Below are positions 8,556 to 17,842 of a stretch of 64,000 nucleotides of DNA, piece by piece. Source of the DNA: Pseudomonas asturiensis (GTDB lineage Bacteria > Pseudomonadota > Gammaproteobacteria > Pseudomonadales > Pseudomonadaceae); NCBI RefSeq assembly GCF_900143095.1, contig NZ_FRDA01000008.1:171853-235852 (forward strand), given 5' to 3'. The first letter of the stretch is position 1. Every line of letters starts with the position of its first letter. A program made the translations under genes and the position numbers. Below the pieces are notes generated by a model. The model did not search any database. It saw nothing but the letters and a program-made list of their open reading frames with translations, and had not been told where the DNA came from.

Positions 8556-8987
8556 TTAGTTCTTGATATACCCGTTGTTCACGCACACACCGGTGTAAGT
8601 CCAGGTAACCGGAGCGCCTGCACCTGTAATGGCTGGAGCGAGCGAGCAGGTATCTGTAGTCAGAATGCCTTTAGTGGCGTTAGGAGTAGCAGTGATCGCA
8701 GCTGTGGTGCCGGTGATAGTGATTGTATTGACAACACTAGGCAGCGCCACGGCTGACGGCAACGTGACGCCAACCTTGGCGGCAGTGTCGCAATCAGTCA
8801 AGTTGCCTTGCTGTGCGACACACACTCCGACCGCTGTTTTAACAGACGCCATCGCAGCCAGAACCTCGGTGTAAGCAGCTTTTTTCGCATAGTTCTGATA
8901 GGACGGGATCGCCACGGCCGCCAAAATACCCACGATCGCTACCACGATCATCAATTCGATCAACGTAAAACCTTTTTGTGCTTTCAT
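8556..8987 (-). CDS. pilA: Type IVa major pilin PilA
   Basis: A 143-residue type IV pilin. The prepilin peptidase site is [14 protein letters not shown], with Glu at mature position 5, and the hydrophobic helix continues to about residue 30. A C-terminal disulfide loop is likely from the Cys in DTCSLAP and GVCVNN. The open frame extends upstream, but ATG 8987 has GGAGAAG before it and gives the standard six-residue leader. The pilin is threonine- and alanine-rich. It is divergent from pilBCD and preceded by a sigma-54-like promoter, as expected for control by PilSR-type regulation. Confidence 0.95.
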   Translation of the reverse strand: MKAQKGFTLIELMIVVAIVGILAAVAIPSYQNYAKKAAYTEVLAAMASVKTAVGVCVAQQGNLTDCDTAAKVGVTLPSAVALPSVVNTITITGTTAAITATPNATKGILTTDTCSLAPAITGAGAPVTWTYTGVCVNNGYIKN

Positions 8988-9034
8988 CGCGTACTTCTCC
9001 GAGGCGTCAATTTTGGGTGCCTTGCGAGGAGTAA

Positions 9035-9050
9035 AGCACACGTCATGCCA
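9035..9050 (-). promoter_or_regulatory. Sigma-54 type promoter for pilA
   Basis: The minus strand reads TGGCATGACGTGTGCT. The GG and GC dinucleotides are separated by exactly ten bases, which is the -24/-12 pattern of RpoN promoters. It would start transcription about 35 bases before the pilA ATG. RpoN control of pilA is established in Pseudomonas aeruginosa; here it is inferred. Confidence 0.7.
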
Positions 9051-9213
9051 ATGTGACACACCGCACAGTTTGCGGGTTGAAACGCAAGCCAGCGCGCGCG
9101 GAAGCGTTCTGAAATCAGCAGAAACTGACAATTTTCGTCACATCCCCTCCTGCCATTTGGCAGCACCCTCGGACTGCGATATAACCCTCGCATTGTCTGT
9201 GCGTGGTGGTGTT

Positions 9214-10908
9214 ATGTCTGATGTCGTTCTCACGGGGCTTGCCAAGCAACTGGTGCTGGCCGAGCTTCTTTCTGAAAAAGCTGCGCAGCAGGCTAACCAA
9301 AACGCCAAGCGCGACAAGATCTCGTTGGTCAGCTACCTGGTTCAGAACAAGCTGGTCAAAAGTCTGACGCTTGCCCAGATGGCCTCCGATCAATTCGGCG
9401 TGCCGTTCATGGACCTTGCGAGCCTGGACAAGGAAAGTCAGCCCAAAGGGTTGGTCAGTGAGAAGCTGGTTCGCCAGCACCACGCGTTACCGTTGTGGCG
9501 TCGGGGCAACAAGCTGTTCATCGGCATCTCGGACCCGACCAACCACCAGGCCGTCACCGACATTCAGTTCAGCACCGGCCTCAACACCGAAGCGATTCTG
9601 GTGGAGGACGACAAGCTCAGTGACGCCATCGACAAGTTTTTCGACGCCAACAGCGGTCTGGGCGATCTGGCCGATGTCGACCTCGGTCTGGACATCGAAA
9701 TCAGCGACGGCAAGGAGTCTTCTCTCAGCGAACAGAGCGATGCCGATGACGCACCGGTGGTGCGCTTCGTCAACAAGATGCTGCTGGACGCGATCCGGCT
9801 GGGCTCTTCGGACCTGCACTTTGAGCCTTATGAGAAAGTATTTCGCGTGCGCCTGCGCACCGACGGCATCCTGCATGAAGTCGCCCGGCCGCCGATTCAC
9901 CTCGCCAGCCGAATCGCTGCGCGTTTGAAGGTTATGGCCAGCCTGGACATTTCCGAGCGACGCAAGCCTCAGGACGGACGGGTCAAGCTGCGCGTCTCCA
10001 AGACCAAGGCCATCGATTTTCGTATGAACACCCTGCCGACGCTGTGGGGCGAGAAAATCGTGATGCGGATTCTCGATCCGACCAGCGCCCAGATGGGCAT
10101 TGATGCCCTGGGCTACGAGCCTGAGCAGAAGGCACTGTATCTGGAAGCGTTGAAGCAGCCACAGGGGATGATTCTGGTCACAGGCCCCACCGGCTCCGGC
10201 AAGACCGTGTCGCTGTACACAGGCCTCAACATCCTCAACACGGTGGACATCAACATTTCAACCGCCGAAGACCCGGTCGAGATCAACCTGGAAGGCATCA
10301 ACCAGGTCAACGTCAATCCGCGTCAGGGCATGGACTTCTCTCAGGCGCTGCGCGCGTTCTTGCGTCAGGACCCTGACGTGATCATGGTCGGCGAGATCCG
10401 CGACCTGGAAACGGCAGAAATCGCCATCAAGGCCTCGCAGACCGGTCACATGGTCTTGTCCACGCTGCACACCAACAGCGCGGCGGAAACCCTGACCCGT
10501 TTGCACCACATGGGGGTCGCAGCCTTCAACATTGCCACGGCGATCAACCTGATCATCGCGCAACGTCTGGCTCGCAAGCTATGCTCCCACTGCAAAAAAG
10601 AGCTGGATATTCCCCGCGAAACACTGCTTCAGGAAGGTTTTCCCGAGTCGAAAATAGGCACGTTCAAGATCTACGGCCCGGTTGGCTGTAATCAGTGCAA
10701 CGGCGGGTACAAGGGGCGGGTCGGCATTTACGAGGTCGTCAAGAAAACGCCTGAGCTGGAACGCATCATCATGGAAGAAGGCAATTCGCTGGAAATTTCC
10801 AGGCAAATGCGCAAGGACGGCTTCAATGACCTGCGCACCTCAGGCCTTTCGAAAGCCATGCAGGGCATTACCAGCCTGGAAGAAGTCAATCGCGTGACCA
10901 AGGATTAA
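9214..10908 (+). CDS. pilB: Type IV pilus assembly ATPase PilB
   Basis: A 564-residue GspE/PilB-type extension motor. It has an N-terminal MshEN-like domain, the RLRTDGIL segment, Walker A GPTGSGKT near residue 330, the GEIRDLETAE Asp/His box region, and a tetracysteine zinc site (CSHC then CNQC) near 455-495. It powers pilus polymerisation at the inner membrane with PilC. The frame is open far upstream into the pilA promoter; ATG 9214 gives the usual MSDVVLTGLAKQ start, although no strong Shine-Dalgarno is seen. pilC begins two bases after its stop. Confidence 0.95.
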   Translation: MSDVVLTGLAKQLVLAELLSEKAAQQANQNAKRDKISLVSYLVQNKLVKSLTLAQMASDQFGVPFMDLASLDKESQPKGLVSEKLVRQHHALPLWRRGNKLFIGISDPTNHQAVTDIQFSTGLNTEAILVEDDKLSDAIDKFFDANSGLGDLADVDLGLDIEISDGKESSLSEQSDADDAPVVRFVNKMLLDAIRLGSSDLHFEPYEKVFRVRLRTDGILHEVARPPIHLASRIAARLKVMASLDISERRKPQDGRVKLRVSKTKAIDFRMNTLPTLWGEKIVMRILDPTSAQMGIDALGYEPEQKALYLEALKQPQGMILVTGPTGSGKTVSLYTGLNILNTVDINISTAEDPVEINLEGINQVNVNPRQGMDFSQALRAFLRQDPDVIMVGEIRDLETAEIAIKASQTGHMVLSTLHTNSAAETLTRLHHMGVAAFNIATAINLIIAQRLARKLCSHCKKELDIPRETLLQEGFPESKIGTFKIYGPVGCNQCNGGYKGRVGIYEVVKKTPELERIIMEEGNSLEISRQMRKDGFNDLRTSGLSKAMQGITSLEEVNRVTKD

Positions 10909-10910
10909 GC

Positions 10911-12128
10911 ATGGCCAGCAAGGCAGTCAAAGTCAGTGTTTTCACCTGGGAAGGCGTTGACAAGAAAGGCAGCAAGATCAACGGTGAACTGAGCGGCCAC
11001 AACCTGGCGCTGGTCAAGGCTCAGTTGCGCAAGCAGGGTATCAACCCGACCAAAGTGCGCAAAAAAGCGGTGTCGATTTTCGGCAACGGCAAAAAAATAA
11101 AACCGTTGGACATCGCCTTCTTCTCAAGACAGATGGCGACAATGATGAAAGCGGGCGTTCCGCTGCTGCAATCCTTCGACATTATTATCGATGGCAGCGA
11201 GAACCCGAATATGCGCTCCCTGATCGGCACGCTCAAACAAGAGGTTTCGGCAGGCAACAGCTTTGCAACCGCCTTGCGTAAGAAACCGGAATATTTCGAT
11301 GACCTGTTTTGCAACCTGGTGGATGCAGGCGAACAGGCTGGTGCCCTGGAAAGCCTGCTGGACCGCGTCGCAACCTATAAAGAAAAGACCGAAAAGCTCA
11401 AAGCCAAGATCAAAAAAGCCATGACCTACCCCGCGGCTGTTCTGATAGTCGCCATGATTGTGTCCGGTATTCTGCTCATTAAAGTCGTCCCGCAGTTTCA
11501 GTCGATATTCTCAAGCTTTGGGGCCGAGTTGCCAGCATTTACATTGATGGTCATCTGGCTTTCAGAGGTCATGCAACGCTGGTGGCTGGTCGCTCTCGGA
11601 CTATTGATCGGCGCCTACTATTTATTCAAAAACGCCTACAAAAAATCCGAGAAATTTCGCGATAGCATCGACAGATTCTTGTTGAAAACACCCATCATTG
11701 GCCCACTGATCTTCAAGTCATCTGTAGCACGCTACGCGCGGACTCTGGCCACCACCTTCTCGGCAGGCGTCCCGTTGGTCGAGGCGCTTGATTCAGTTGC
11801 TGGTGCCACCGGCAACGTGGTGTTCCGCAACGCGGTCCACAAAATCAGGCAGGATGTTTCGACCGGCATGCAGTTGAATTTCTCGATGCGCTCGACCGGT
11901 GTATTCCCGAGCCTGGCCATTCAGATGACGGCCATTGGTGAGGAATCCGGCGCGCTGGACAGCATGCTCGACAAGGTCGCCACCTATTACGAGGATGAAG
12001 TCGACAACATGGTCGACAGCCTGACCAGCCTGATGGAGCCGATGATCATGGCCGTACTGGGCGTTATCGTCGGCGGGCTGGTGATCGCCATGTACCTGCC
12101 GATCTTCAAACTTGGAAATGTCGTCTGA
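10911..12128 (+). CDS. pilC: Type IV pilus inner-membrane platform protein PilC
   Basis: A 405-residue GspF/PilC protein with two tandem T2SSF domains (about 70-195 and 275-395) and three membrane helices (about 170-195, 225-240 and 375-398). It forms the platform that PilB and PilT motors turn. The N-terminus reads FTWEGVDKKGSKINGE, the standard PilC opening. It lies in the pilBCD operon with spacings of two bases on both sides. Confidence 0.95.
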   Translation: MASKAVKVSVFTWEGVDKKGSKINGELSGHNLALVKAQLRKQGINPTKVRKKAVSIFGNGKKIKPLDIAFFSRQMATMMKAGVPLLQSFDIIIDGSENPNMRSLIGTLKQEVSAGNSFATALRKKPEYFDDLFCNLVDAGEQAGALESLLDRVATYKEKTEKLKAKIKKAMTYPAAVLIVAMIVSGILLIKVVPQFQSIFSSFGAELPAFTLMVIWLSEVMQRWWLVALGLLIGAYYLFKNAYKKSEKFRDSIDRFLLKTPIIGPLIFKSSVARYARTLATTFSAGVPLVEALDSVAGATGNVVFRNAVHKIRQDVSTGMQLNFSMRSTGVFPSLAIQMTAIGEESGALDSMLDKVATYYEDEVDNMVDSLTSLMEPMIMAVLGVIVGGLVIAMYLPIFKLGNVV

Positions 12129-12130
12129 CT

Positions 12131-13003
12131 ATGCCCCTTCTCGATTTCCTGGCCAGCTCGATGCTGGCCTTTGTTATTTTCAGTGGCGTGCTTGGCCTGC
12201 TGGTCGGAAGCTTTCTCAACGTCGTGGTGTATCGCCTGCCAAAGATGATGGAGCGTGACTGGAAAGCCCAGTCGCGGGAAATGCTGGGCTTGCCTGCCGA
12301 GCCCGAACAGTCCCCCTTCAACCTGATTCTCCCGCACTCCAGTTGCCCGCACTGCGCCCACAGCATTCGCCCCTGGGAGAACGTGCCGGTCATCAGCTAC
12401 TTGCTGCTGCGCGGCAAGTGCTCGCAATGCCAGTCTGCGATCAGCAAGCGTTATCCGCTGGTCGAACTGGCCTGCGCGCTGCTGTCGGCCTACGTCGCCT
12501 GGCATTTCGGCTTTGGCTGGCAAGCGGCGGCGATGCTGGTGTTGAGTTGGGGCCTGCTGGCCATGAGCCTGATCGACGCCGACACGCAGTTGCTGCCGGA
12601 CTCACTGGTGCTGCCCCTGATGTGGCTGGGGCTGATCGTGAACACGTTCGGCCTCTTCACCGCGTTGAGTGACGCGCTGTGGGGCGCGGTGGCCGGTTAC
12701 CTGGCGTTGTGGTCGGTGTTCTGGCTGTTCAAGCTGATCACCGGCAAGGAAGGCATGGGCTATGGCGACTTCAAATTACTGGCAATGCTCGGAGCGTGGG
12801 GCGGCTGGCAGATTCTGCCGCTGACCATTCTGCTGTCCTCGCTGGTAGGCGCCGTTCTGGGCGTGATCCTGATGCGCGTGCGCAATGTTGAATCCGGTAC
12901 GCCAATCCCCTTCGGTCCTTATCTGGCCATTGCGGGGTGGATCGCTTTGCTCTGGGGTGGTCAAATAACCGACTCCTATTTGCAGTTTGCCGGTTTCAAA
13001 TGA
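12131..13003 (+). CDS. pilD: Prepilin peptidase / N-methyltransferase PilD
   Basis: A 290-residue inner-membrane aspartyl protease that cleaves and N-methylates prepilins and pseudopilins. Two CxxC pairs (SSCPHC and GKCSQC, about residues 72-100) form the cytoplasmic zinc site. The catalytic aspartates lie in [12 protein letters not shown] and in [11 protein letters not shown]. About eight membrane segments are apparent. It would process PilA here and could also process the mobile-element pilins PilS and PilV. Its stop overlaps the coaE start. Confidence 0.95.
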   Translation: MPLLDFLASSMLAFVIFSGVLGLLVGSFLNVVVYRLPKMMERDWKAQSREMLGLPAEPEQSPFNLILPHSSCPHCAHSIRPWENVPVISYLLLRGKCSQCQSAISKRYPLVELACALLSAYVAWHFGFGWQAAAMLVLSWGLLAMSLIDADTQLLPDSLVLPLMWLGLIVNTFGLFTALSDALWGAVAGYLALWSVFWLFKLITGKEGMGYGDFKLLAMLGAWGGWQILPLTILLSSLVGAVLGVILMRVRNVESGTPIPFGPYLAIAGWIALLWGGQITDSYLQFAGFK

Positions 13004-13623
13004 CCCACCCTGATCAAAAACCCTGGATTCTCGGCCTCACAGGCGGCATTGGTAGCGGTAAAAGTGCAGCGGCGCAGTGCTTTATCGACCTGGGCATCCA
13101 GGCCGTGGACGCCGACCATGCGGCACGCTGGGTGGTCGAACCGGGTCGTCCGGCGCTGGATCAGATTGCCGAACACTTCGGCCCTGGCGTGTTACAACCC
13201 GGCGGCGAGCTGGATCGCAGCGCGTTGCGCAAGCTGATCTTCGAGCAGCCTGACGAACGTCGCTGGCTTGAATCGCTGCTGCATCCGCTGATCAATCAGG
13301 AGATCGCCCGCTATCTGGCGAACGCGACATCGCCCTACGCCATTCTGGTCTCGCCGCTGCTGATCGAATCCGGCCAGTACCGAACGGTCCAGAGGCTACT
13401 GGTGATCGACGTGCCTCAGTCTCTGCAAATAGAGCGCACCATGCTGCGCGACCGCTCAAGTCAGGAGCAGGTCCAGGCCATCCTCAAGGTCCAGGCGCAG
13501 CGCGAAGATCGTCTGCGCCATGCCGACGATGTGCTGATCAATGACCGTGATACGGCCTGGCTGAAAAGCGAAGTCGAGCGGCTGCACCACTTTTACCTTA
13601 CTTTGCGTGGAGGCCAATCATGA
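13000..13623 (+). CDS. coaE: Dephospho-CoA kinase
   Basis: A 207-residue P-loop kinase for the last step of coenzyme A synthesis. The Walker A motif is GGIGSGKS near residue 15, followed by a [10 protein letters not shown] segment and an LLIE motif typical of CoaE. The ATG overlaps the pilD stop by four bases. Association of coaE with pilD and yacG is widespread in gammaproteobacteria. Confidence 0.95.
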   Translation: MTHPDQKPWILGLTGGIGSGKSAAAQCFIDLGIQAVDADHAARWVVEPGRPALDQIAEHFGPGVLQPGGELDRSALRKLIFEQPDERRWLESLLHPLINQEIARYLANATSPYAILVSPLLIESGQYRTVQRLLVIDVPQSLQIERTMLRDRSSQEQVQAILKVQAQREDRLRHADDVLINDRDTAWLKSEVERLHHFYLTLRGGQS

Positions 13624-13829
13624 GCCAACCAATGATCGTTCAATGCCCGACCTGCGACGCACCTGTGGAATGGAGCGCGGCCAGCCCCAACCGCCCGTTC
13701 TGCTCGGACCGCTGCAAGCTGATCGACCTCGGTGCCTGGGCATCGGAAGAACATGCCATCCCGGTCAGCCCGGATGCCGAAGACGATCTGTTTTCAGGCG
13801 ATCTGGAAGCGCCGCACAGAGGGCATTGA
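13620..13829 (+). CDS. yacG: DNA gyrase inhibitor YacG
   Basis: A 69-residue zinc-finger protein with CPTC near residue 9 and CSDRC near 28, the four-cysteine YacG pattern, and an acidic C-terminal tail. YacG binds GyrB and blocks gyrase activity in Escherichia coli. It overlaps coaE by four bases and closes the pilBCD-coaE-yacG operon. Confidence 0.93.
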   Translation: MSQPMIVQCPTCDAPVEWSAASPNRPFCSDRCKLIDLGAWASEEHAIPVSPDAEDDLFSGDLEAPHRGH

Positions 13830-14002
13830 GGCTAACTGATTCTTTTCGCGAGCAACTCCATCGCCTGATGATCCTTACCACGCTCTGCGTTCGCTCAAGA
13901 ATGTGACGCGGAGCGTGAGCACGGTCAGCGCGGGGTAGACACTGATCCTTCCCAAGCTCCAGCGATCATCGTTAACCAAAAGTCTCACTGCAACCAATGG
14001 AC

Positions 14003-14089
14003 TGCGGGAGGCGCCTTGCCGGCGATGCGTTTCTGAAGCGACCTATCAGCGACTGAACTGACGCCATCGCCGGCAAGCCGCCTCCCACA
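14003..14089. repeat. REP-type inverted repeat pair in the yacG downstream gap
   Basis: The 316-base gap 13830-14145 holds no gene. Within it CTGCGGGAGGCGCCTTGCC and, inverted, GGCAAGCCGCCTCCCACA face each other, each with a GGCGATG element. This is the common Pseudomonas REP pattern of GGGAGG and GCTTGCCGGCGAT in BIME-like pairs. They probably act as structured spacers or terminators. Confidence 0.75.
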
Positions 14090-14145
14090 AGGTATGCATT
14101 CAGTCAGATACTTTCGCTTGGCCCCGACAGGATCACACCCCTCCG

Positions 14146-14607
14146 TTACGGCCTTTCCAGCGCCACACGCAACTGATCGGCACTTGCGAACTGCTGCTGA
14201 CTGACCAGCTTCCCGTCGCGCAATTGCAACCAGAGCACTTTATCCTCGTCGCCAGCGTACTGCGGCACGATGCGTGCCTCGCGGTCGAGCATGACGCGGT
14301 AGGTGTAGTCACGCATTTTGGGGATGGCGAACATTTTGGCGATGATGCTCGGCATTTTCTGAATGTCGGCCACGAAGACGGTGTGGCGTGATTCGAGGAA
14401 GCCCTTGGGTTTGTCGGCAAGCGCGGCGTTGACCAGCTTGGCGGCGTCCATGCTTCTGGCAACCAGCAGGGTTTGTGTCTGGTCGTTCAGGGTGTACGGC
14501 TGATCGTACTGATCAAGCAGCGTCCATGGCGCGAGGTGTTCGCCGGTTTGCAGGGCGTTGGCCGTGAGCGGCAGCAGGGCCAGAAACAGCAGGGGCAGAA
14601 ATTTCAA
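14146..14607 (-). CDS. Predicted periplasmic thioredoxin-fold-like protein
   Basis: About 153 residues if translation starts at TTG 14607. That start gives a clean signal peptide (MKFLPLLFLALLPLTANA) with GAGGAA eight bases upstream; a longer frame from 14661 lacks these features. The mature part begins with GEHLAPWTLLDQYDQPYTL, reminiscent of AhpC/YtfJ-type thioredoxin folds, but has no CxxC motif. The function is unknown. It converges on the yacG side and is divergent from the DUF1780 gene. Confidence 0.65.
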   Translation of the reverse strand: MKFLPLLFLALLPLTANALQTGEHLAPWTLLDQYDQPYTLNDQTQTLLVARSMDAAKLVNAALADKPKGFLESRHTVFVADIQKMPSIIAKMFAIPKMRDYTYRVMLDREARIVPQYAGDEDKVLWLQLRDGKLVSQQQFASADQLRVALERP

Positions 14608-14732
14608 CGGGGTATTCCTCGAAAAGGTACTGTTTGCCGGAAGGCCATCGCGGCCAGTCAAGATCGAGTGCCAGTCTACACCTACACATTCACTCTTCCA
14701 GTGACAGCGATTAGAACGCTAAGCTTGGGCCC

Positions 14733-15362
14733 ATGGATGACTCAGACTACTTACGCCTGTTGACGATCCAGGCCGAACAAGCCAACGCCTTTCTTTCCAA
14801 TGCGCGAAAGTGGGAGCGTGAGCGTTGGGTGTGTCAGCGCCTGTTGCAGGGCCTGAACATCGCCCATCGCAATGAAGACTTCACGCCCGCCGGCCAGGAG
14901 CCGCCGGACGTGCTGTTTCGTGACGCCTGCTTCGAGGTGTTTTTCGTGCTGGACGAAGGTCGCCGTCTCAATGACGAGTGGCGCGAGGAGCTGGAGCGAC
15001 GACGCAGCGCCTTTTCCCTGAGCCAGCTGGTGCGCCGCGAGGCCAAGCCCAAGCGCATTCCCGCCTCCGAACTGTTGCGACGCCTCGCCCCTACACTGCG
15101 CAAGAAATCCCACAACTACCGCGAACGGGGCATTGACCTCGGCGAACTGGATATCATTGCCTTCGCCAGCCTCAAGCGCGAAGTGCTGGACCTCAACAGC
15201 CATTTTCCGCCGCCCACCGAATATCTGCGTCAGGGCTGGCGCTCGCTGTCGCTGGTCGGGCCGACGTTCGCTCGGGTATTGTTCGCGCACCCGGATGCCC
15301 CGGATTTTCTGCGGACCAATCTGGGCCGCAGTGTCGTTTTCGATGTTGGAATCAGTTTATGA
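14733..15362 (+). CDS. DUF1780 family protein
   Basis: A 209-residue soluble protein rich in charged residues, matching the Pseudomonas DUF1780 family. It opens with MDDSDYLRLLTIQAEQANAF and has an arginine-rich middle part (WREELERRRSAF). A distant relation to nuclease folds has been suggested for the family. Its stop overlaps the start of the MOSC gene by four bases. Confidence 0.75.
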   Translation: MDDSDYLRLLTIQAEQANAFLSNARKWERERWVCQRLLQGLNIAHRNEDFTPAGQEPPDVLFRDACFEVFFVLDEGRRLNDEWREELERRRSAFSLSQLVRREAKPKRIPASELLRRLAPTLRKKSHNYRERGIDLGELDIIAFASLKREVLDLNSHFPPPTEYLRQGWRSLSLVGPTFARVLFAHPDAPDFLRTNLGRSVVFDVGISL

Positions 15363-15892
15363 GCCCGTTGCAAGAACTGCTGGCCGATGTCCCGCAGCAA
15401 GGTCGTGTGCGCTGGATTGGCGTGCGGCCCGAGTCACGTGTCGACATGATCGAGCTGGACGCTGTCGAGGCGCGTCGCGAGGCCGGTCTGACCGGCGATC
15501 ACACGCGCCCCGGTCCGCGCAACGCCCGACAGGTCACGCTGATTCAGTGGGAACACCTGGCGGTGGTCAGTTCGCTCTTGAACCGGCCTGCTGAAAACCC
15601 CATCGTGCCACAGGACCTGCGGCGCAACCTGGCGATCAGCGGCATCAATCTGTTCAGCCTCAAGGGGCGGCGCTTCAGGATCGGTCAGGCCATCTTTGAA
15701 ACCACCGGCTGGTGCCAGCCATGCGCGCGCCTTGAGCAACGGCTCGGCCACGGGACCTTTCAAGCGGTGCGCGGGCATGGCGGAATCACGGCCCGAGTGA
15801 TACAAAGCGGAATCATCCGGCTCGACGACACCCTTCAGGTCGAGCCGCTGGACAGCAATGATCCATGGCCTCCTGCCAGGCAGCGCGCCTGA
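15359..15892 (+). CDS. MOSC domain protein
   Basis: A 177-residue stand-alone MOSC domain. MOSC proteins bind molybdenum cofactor or related sulfur carriers. The conserved features are GLTGDHTRPG near residue 40, the LRRNLAISGINL segment near 85 and TTGWCQPCARLE near 118 with the invariant cysteine. It is coupled to the DUF1780 gene upstream and followed 25 bases later by a DUF3094 gene. Confidence 0.85.
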   Translation: MSPLQELLADVPQQGRVRWIGVRPESRVDMIELDAVEARREAGLTGDHTRPGPRNARQVTLIQWEHLAVVSSLLNRPAENPIVPQDLRRNLAISGINLFSLKGRRFRIGQAIFETTGWCQPCARLEQRLGHGTFQAVRGHGGITARVIQSGIIRLDDTLQVEPLDSNDPWPPARQRA

Positions 15893-15917
15893 AACGAGAC
15901 ACGAGACGAGACATAAA

Positions 15918-16091
15918 ATGAGCAGCCGTCTGAACCCGGACGACCAACGGCGTGTCGAAGAGTACCTTCAGACGCCCCAGCATCAAGTCGAGCGCAGGCC
16001 TTTTCAGCCCTGGCTGCTCCTGATCATGCTGGTGGTCGTGGTCATCGGACTGGGCCTGCTGAGCCGTTTTTTGAGCCATCTGACGCTATGA
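15918..16091 (+). CDS. DUF3094 family small membrane protein
   Basis: A 57-residue protein with a charged N-terminus (SSRLNPDDQRRVEEYLQ) and one membrane helix near the C-terminus (WLLLIMLVVVVIGLGLL). It matches DUF3094, a short gammaproteobacterial family of unknown function. The frame is open further upstream inside the MOSC gene, but ATG 15918 gives the family-typical length. Confidence 0.8.
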   Translation: MSSRLNPDDQRRVEEYLQTPQHQVERRPFQPWLLLIMLVVVVIGLGLLSRFLSHLTL

Positions 16092-16154
16092 GCTGCCTTG
16101 CGCTCGCGAAGATCGAGCTCCTCCCGAATTCCTTAAACCTTCTGAGTAATCCTT

Positions 16155-17453
16155 ATGACGCATCGTATTGTCATCGTTGGCGGAGGCGCTGGCGGTCTGG
16201 AGCTGGCGACCCGTCTGGGTAAAACCCTGGGCAAGAAAGGCGCAGCCAGCGTTACGCTGGTGGACGCCAACCTCACACACATCTGGAAGCCGCTGCTGCA
16301 CGAAGTGGCGGCCGGCTCGTTGAACTCGTATGAAGACGAGCTCAACTATGTGGCGCAAGCCAAGTGGAACAACTTCCAGTTTCAACTGGGCCGCATGACA
16401 GGCCTGGATCGCGCCAGCCGGCAGGTTCATCTGGCCGCCACGCTGGACGAGAACGGCGCTGAACTGGTCCCTGCGCGCAGCCTGGGTTACGACTCGCTGG
16501 TGCTGGCGGTCGGCAGCACCACCAACGATTTCGGCACCAAGGGTGCGGCCGAGCACTGTCTGTTTCTCGACACCCGCAAACAGGCCGAGCGCTTCCATCA
16601 ACAGTTGCTCAACCACTACCTGCGCGCCCACGCAGGTCAGGCTGACGCTGCTCAGGAAATCACCGTGGCCATTGTCGGTGCCGGTGCCACGGGCGTCGAG
16701 CTGGCCGCAGAGCTTCACAACGCCGCCCACGAACTGGCGGCTTACGGGCTTGGTCAGATCAAGCCGGAAAACCTGCGCATCACGGTGATCGAGGCTGGCC
16801 CTCGGGTGCTGCCCGCACTGCCCGAGCGCATTGGCAGCCCGGTCCACAAGACCCTGCAGAAACTCGGTGTGACCGTGCTGACCAACGCAGCCGTCAGCGA
16901 AGTGACTGCCGACAGCCTGATTACCACCAGCGGCGAAGTCATTCCCGCGACGCTGAAAGTCTGGGCGGCGGGCATCCGTGCTCCTGCGTTCCTGCACGAA
17001 CTGGATGGCCTGGAAAGCAATCGCATCAACCAGCTGCAAGTATTGCCCACGCTGCAGACCACCCGCGACGAAAACATTTTCGCCTTCGGTGACTGTGCCG
17101 CCTGCCCGCAAAAAGGCACCGACCGCAACGTGCCGCCTCGCGCCCAGGCCGCGCATCAGCAGGCGTCACTGCTGGTCAAATCGCTGCGCGCACGCCTCGA
17201 AGGCAAGGCCCTGCCGGAGTACACCTACAAGGACTACGGCTCGCTGATCTCGCTGTCGAGTTTCTCGGCCGTTGGCAACCTGATGGGCAACCTCACCGGC
17301 AGCGTCATGCTGGAAGGCTGGCTGGCACGGATGTTTTATGTGTCGCTGTATCGCATGCACCAGATGGCGCTTTACGGCACTTTCCGCACCCTGATGCTGA
17401 TGCTGGGCAGCCGGATCGGCAAAGGCACCGAGCCGCGGATGAAGTTGCACTAA
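16155..17453 (+). CDS. ndh: Type II NADH dehydrogenase (NDH-2)
   Basis: A 432-residue flavoprotein that passes electrons from NADH to quinone without pumping protons. The FAD-binding Rossmann motif is VGGGAGGLE near residue 8 and the NADH-binding motif is VGAGATGVE near 175. A late FAFGDCAACP segment contacts FAD. The C-terminus carries an amphipathic membrane-anchoring region (LARMFYVSLYRMHQMALYG). Length and motif order are standard for Ndh. Confidence 0.92.
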   Translation: MTHRIVIVGGGAGGLELATRLGKTLGKKGAASVTLVDANLTHIWKPLLHEVAAGSLNSYEDELNYVAQAKWNNFQFQLGRMTGLDRASRQVHLAATLDENGAELVPARSLGYDSLVLAVGSTTNDFGTKGAAEHCLFLDTRKQAERFHQQLLNHYLRAHAGQADAAQEITVAIVGAGATGVELAAELHNAAHELAAYGLGQIKPENLRITVIEAGPRVLPALPERIGSPVHKTLQKLGVTVLTNAAVSEVTADSLITTSGEVIPATLKVWAAGIRAPAFLHELDGLESNRINQLQVLPTLQTTRDENIFAFGDCAACPQKGTDRNVPPRAQAAHQQASLLVKSLRARLEGKALPEYTYKDYGSLISLSSFSAVGNLMGNLTGSVMLEGWLARMFYVSLYRMHQMALYGTFRTLMLMLGSRIGKGTEPRMKLH

Positions 17454-17470
17454 ACGAAGACAAGCTGACC

Positions 17471-17493
17471 GTGCCAATGCTTTGCGTTGGCAC
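17471..17493. other. Stem-loop downstream of ndh
   Basis: GTGCCAATGC and GCGTTGGCAC can pair over ten bases (one G-T wobble) around a TTT loop. No T-run follows, so it may be an mRNA-stabilising hairpin rather than a terminator. The rest of the 17454-17842 gap shows nothing further that I can name; it must hold the promoter of the next gene. Confidence 0.45.
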
Positions 17494-17842
17494 GCCTCCC
17501 GCTACGCCCGGCGTCTACAGGGTTCGAATTGCGCCGTTTGCGCCTCTGGATGCTGAGTATCCTGAACGGCATCTGTACGCCTGAATGATCAGTTGATCCC
17601 CCCTTCTCGCAACGCCCTCCTTCATCTCACCGTTCAAGTGGCGTACAGCCAGCGCTTGCGATATTGGCCTCGCCAGCATGTTCTGTTGCCACCCGGTCAT
17701 CCGCTAAAAATGTATCAAAACTGAAATATCGCGGACGCTTGGCGCTACACGACGCACCTCACATTCTGGTTGATCCGCCTCTGTGCTCATAACGACAAGC
17801 CCTCTCGGGCATCTCTTTCAGACGAGCGAACGACCTGCTGCC

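Noticed and set aside
16086..17156. A 356-codon minus-strand frame opposite ndh
   Set aside because: Antisense shadow of a clear NDH-2 gene; no ribosome binding site or motif.
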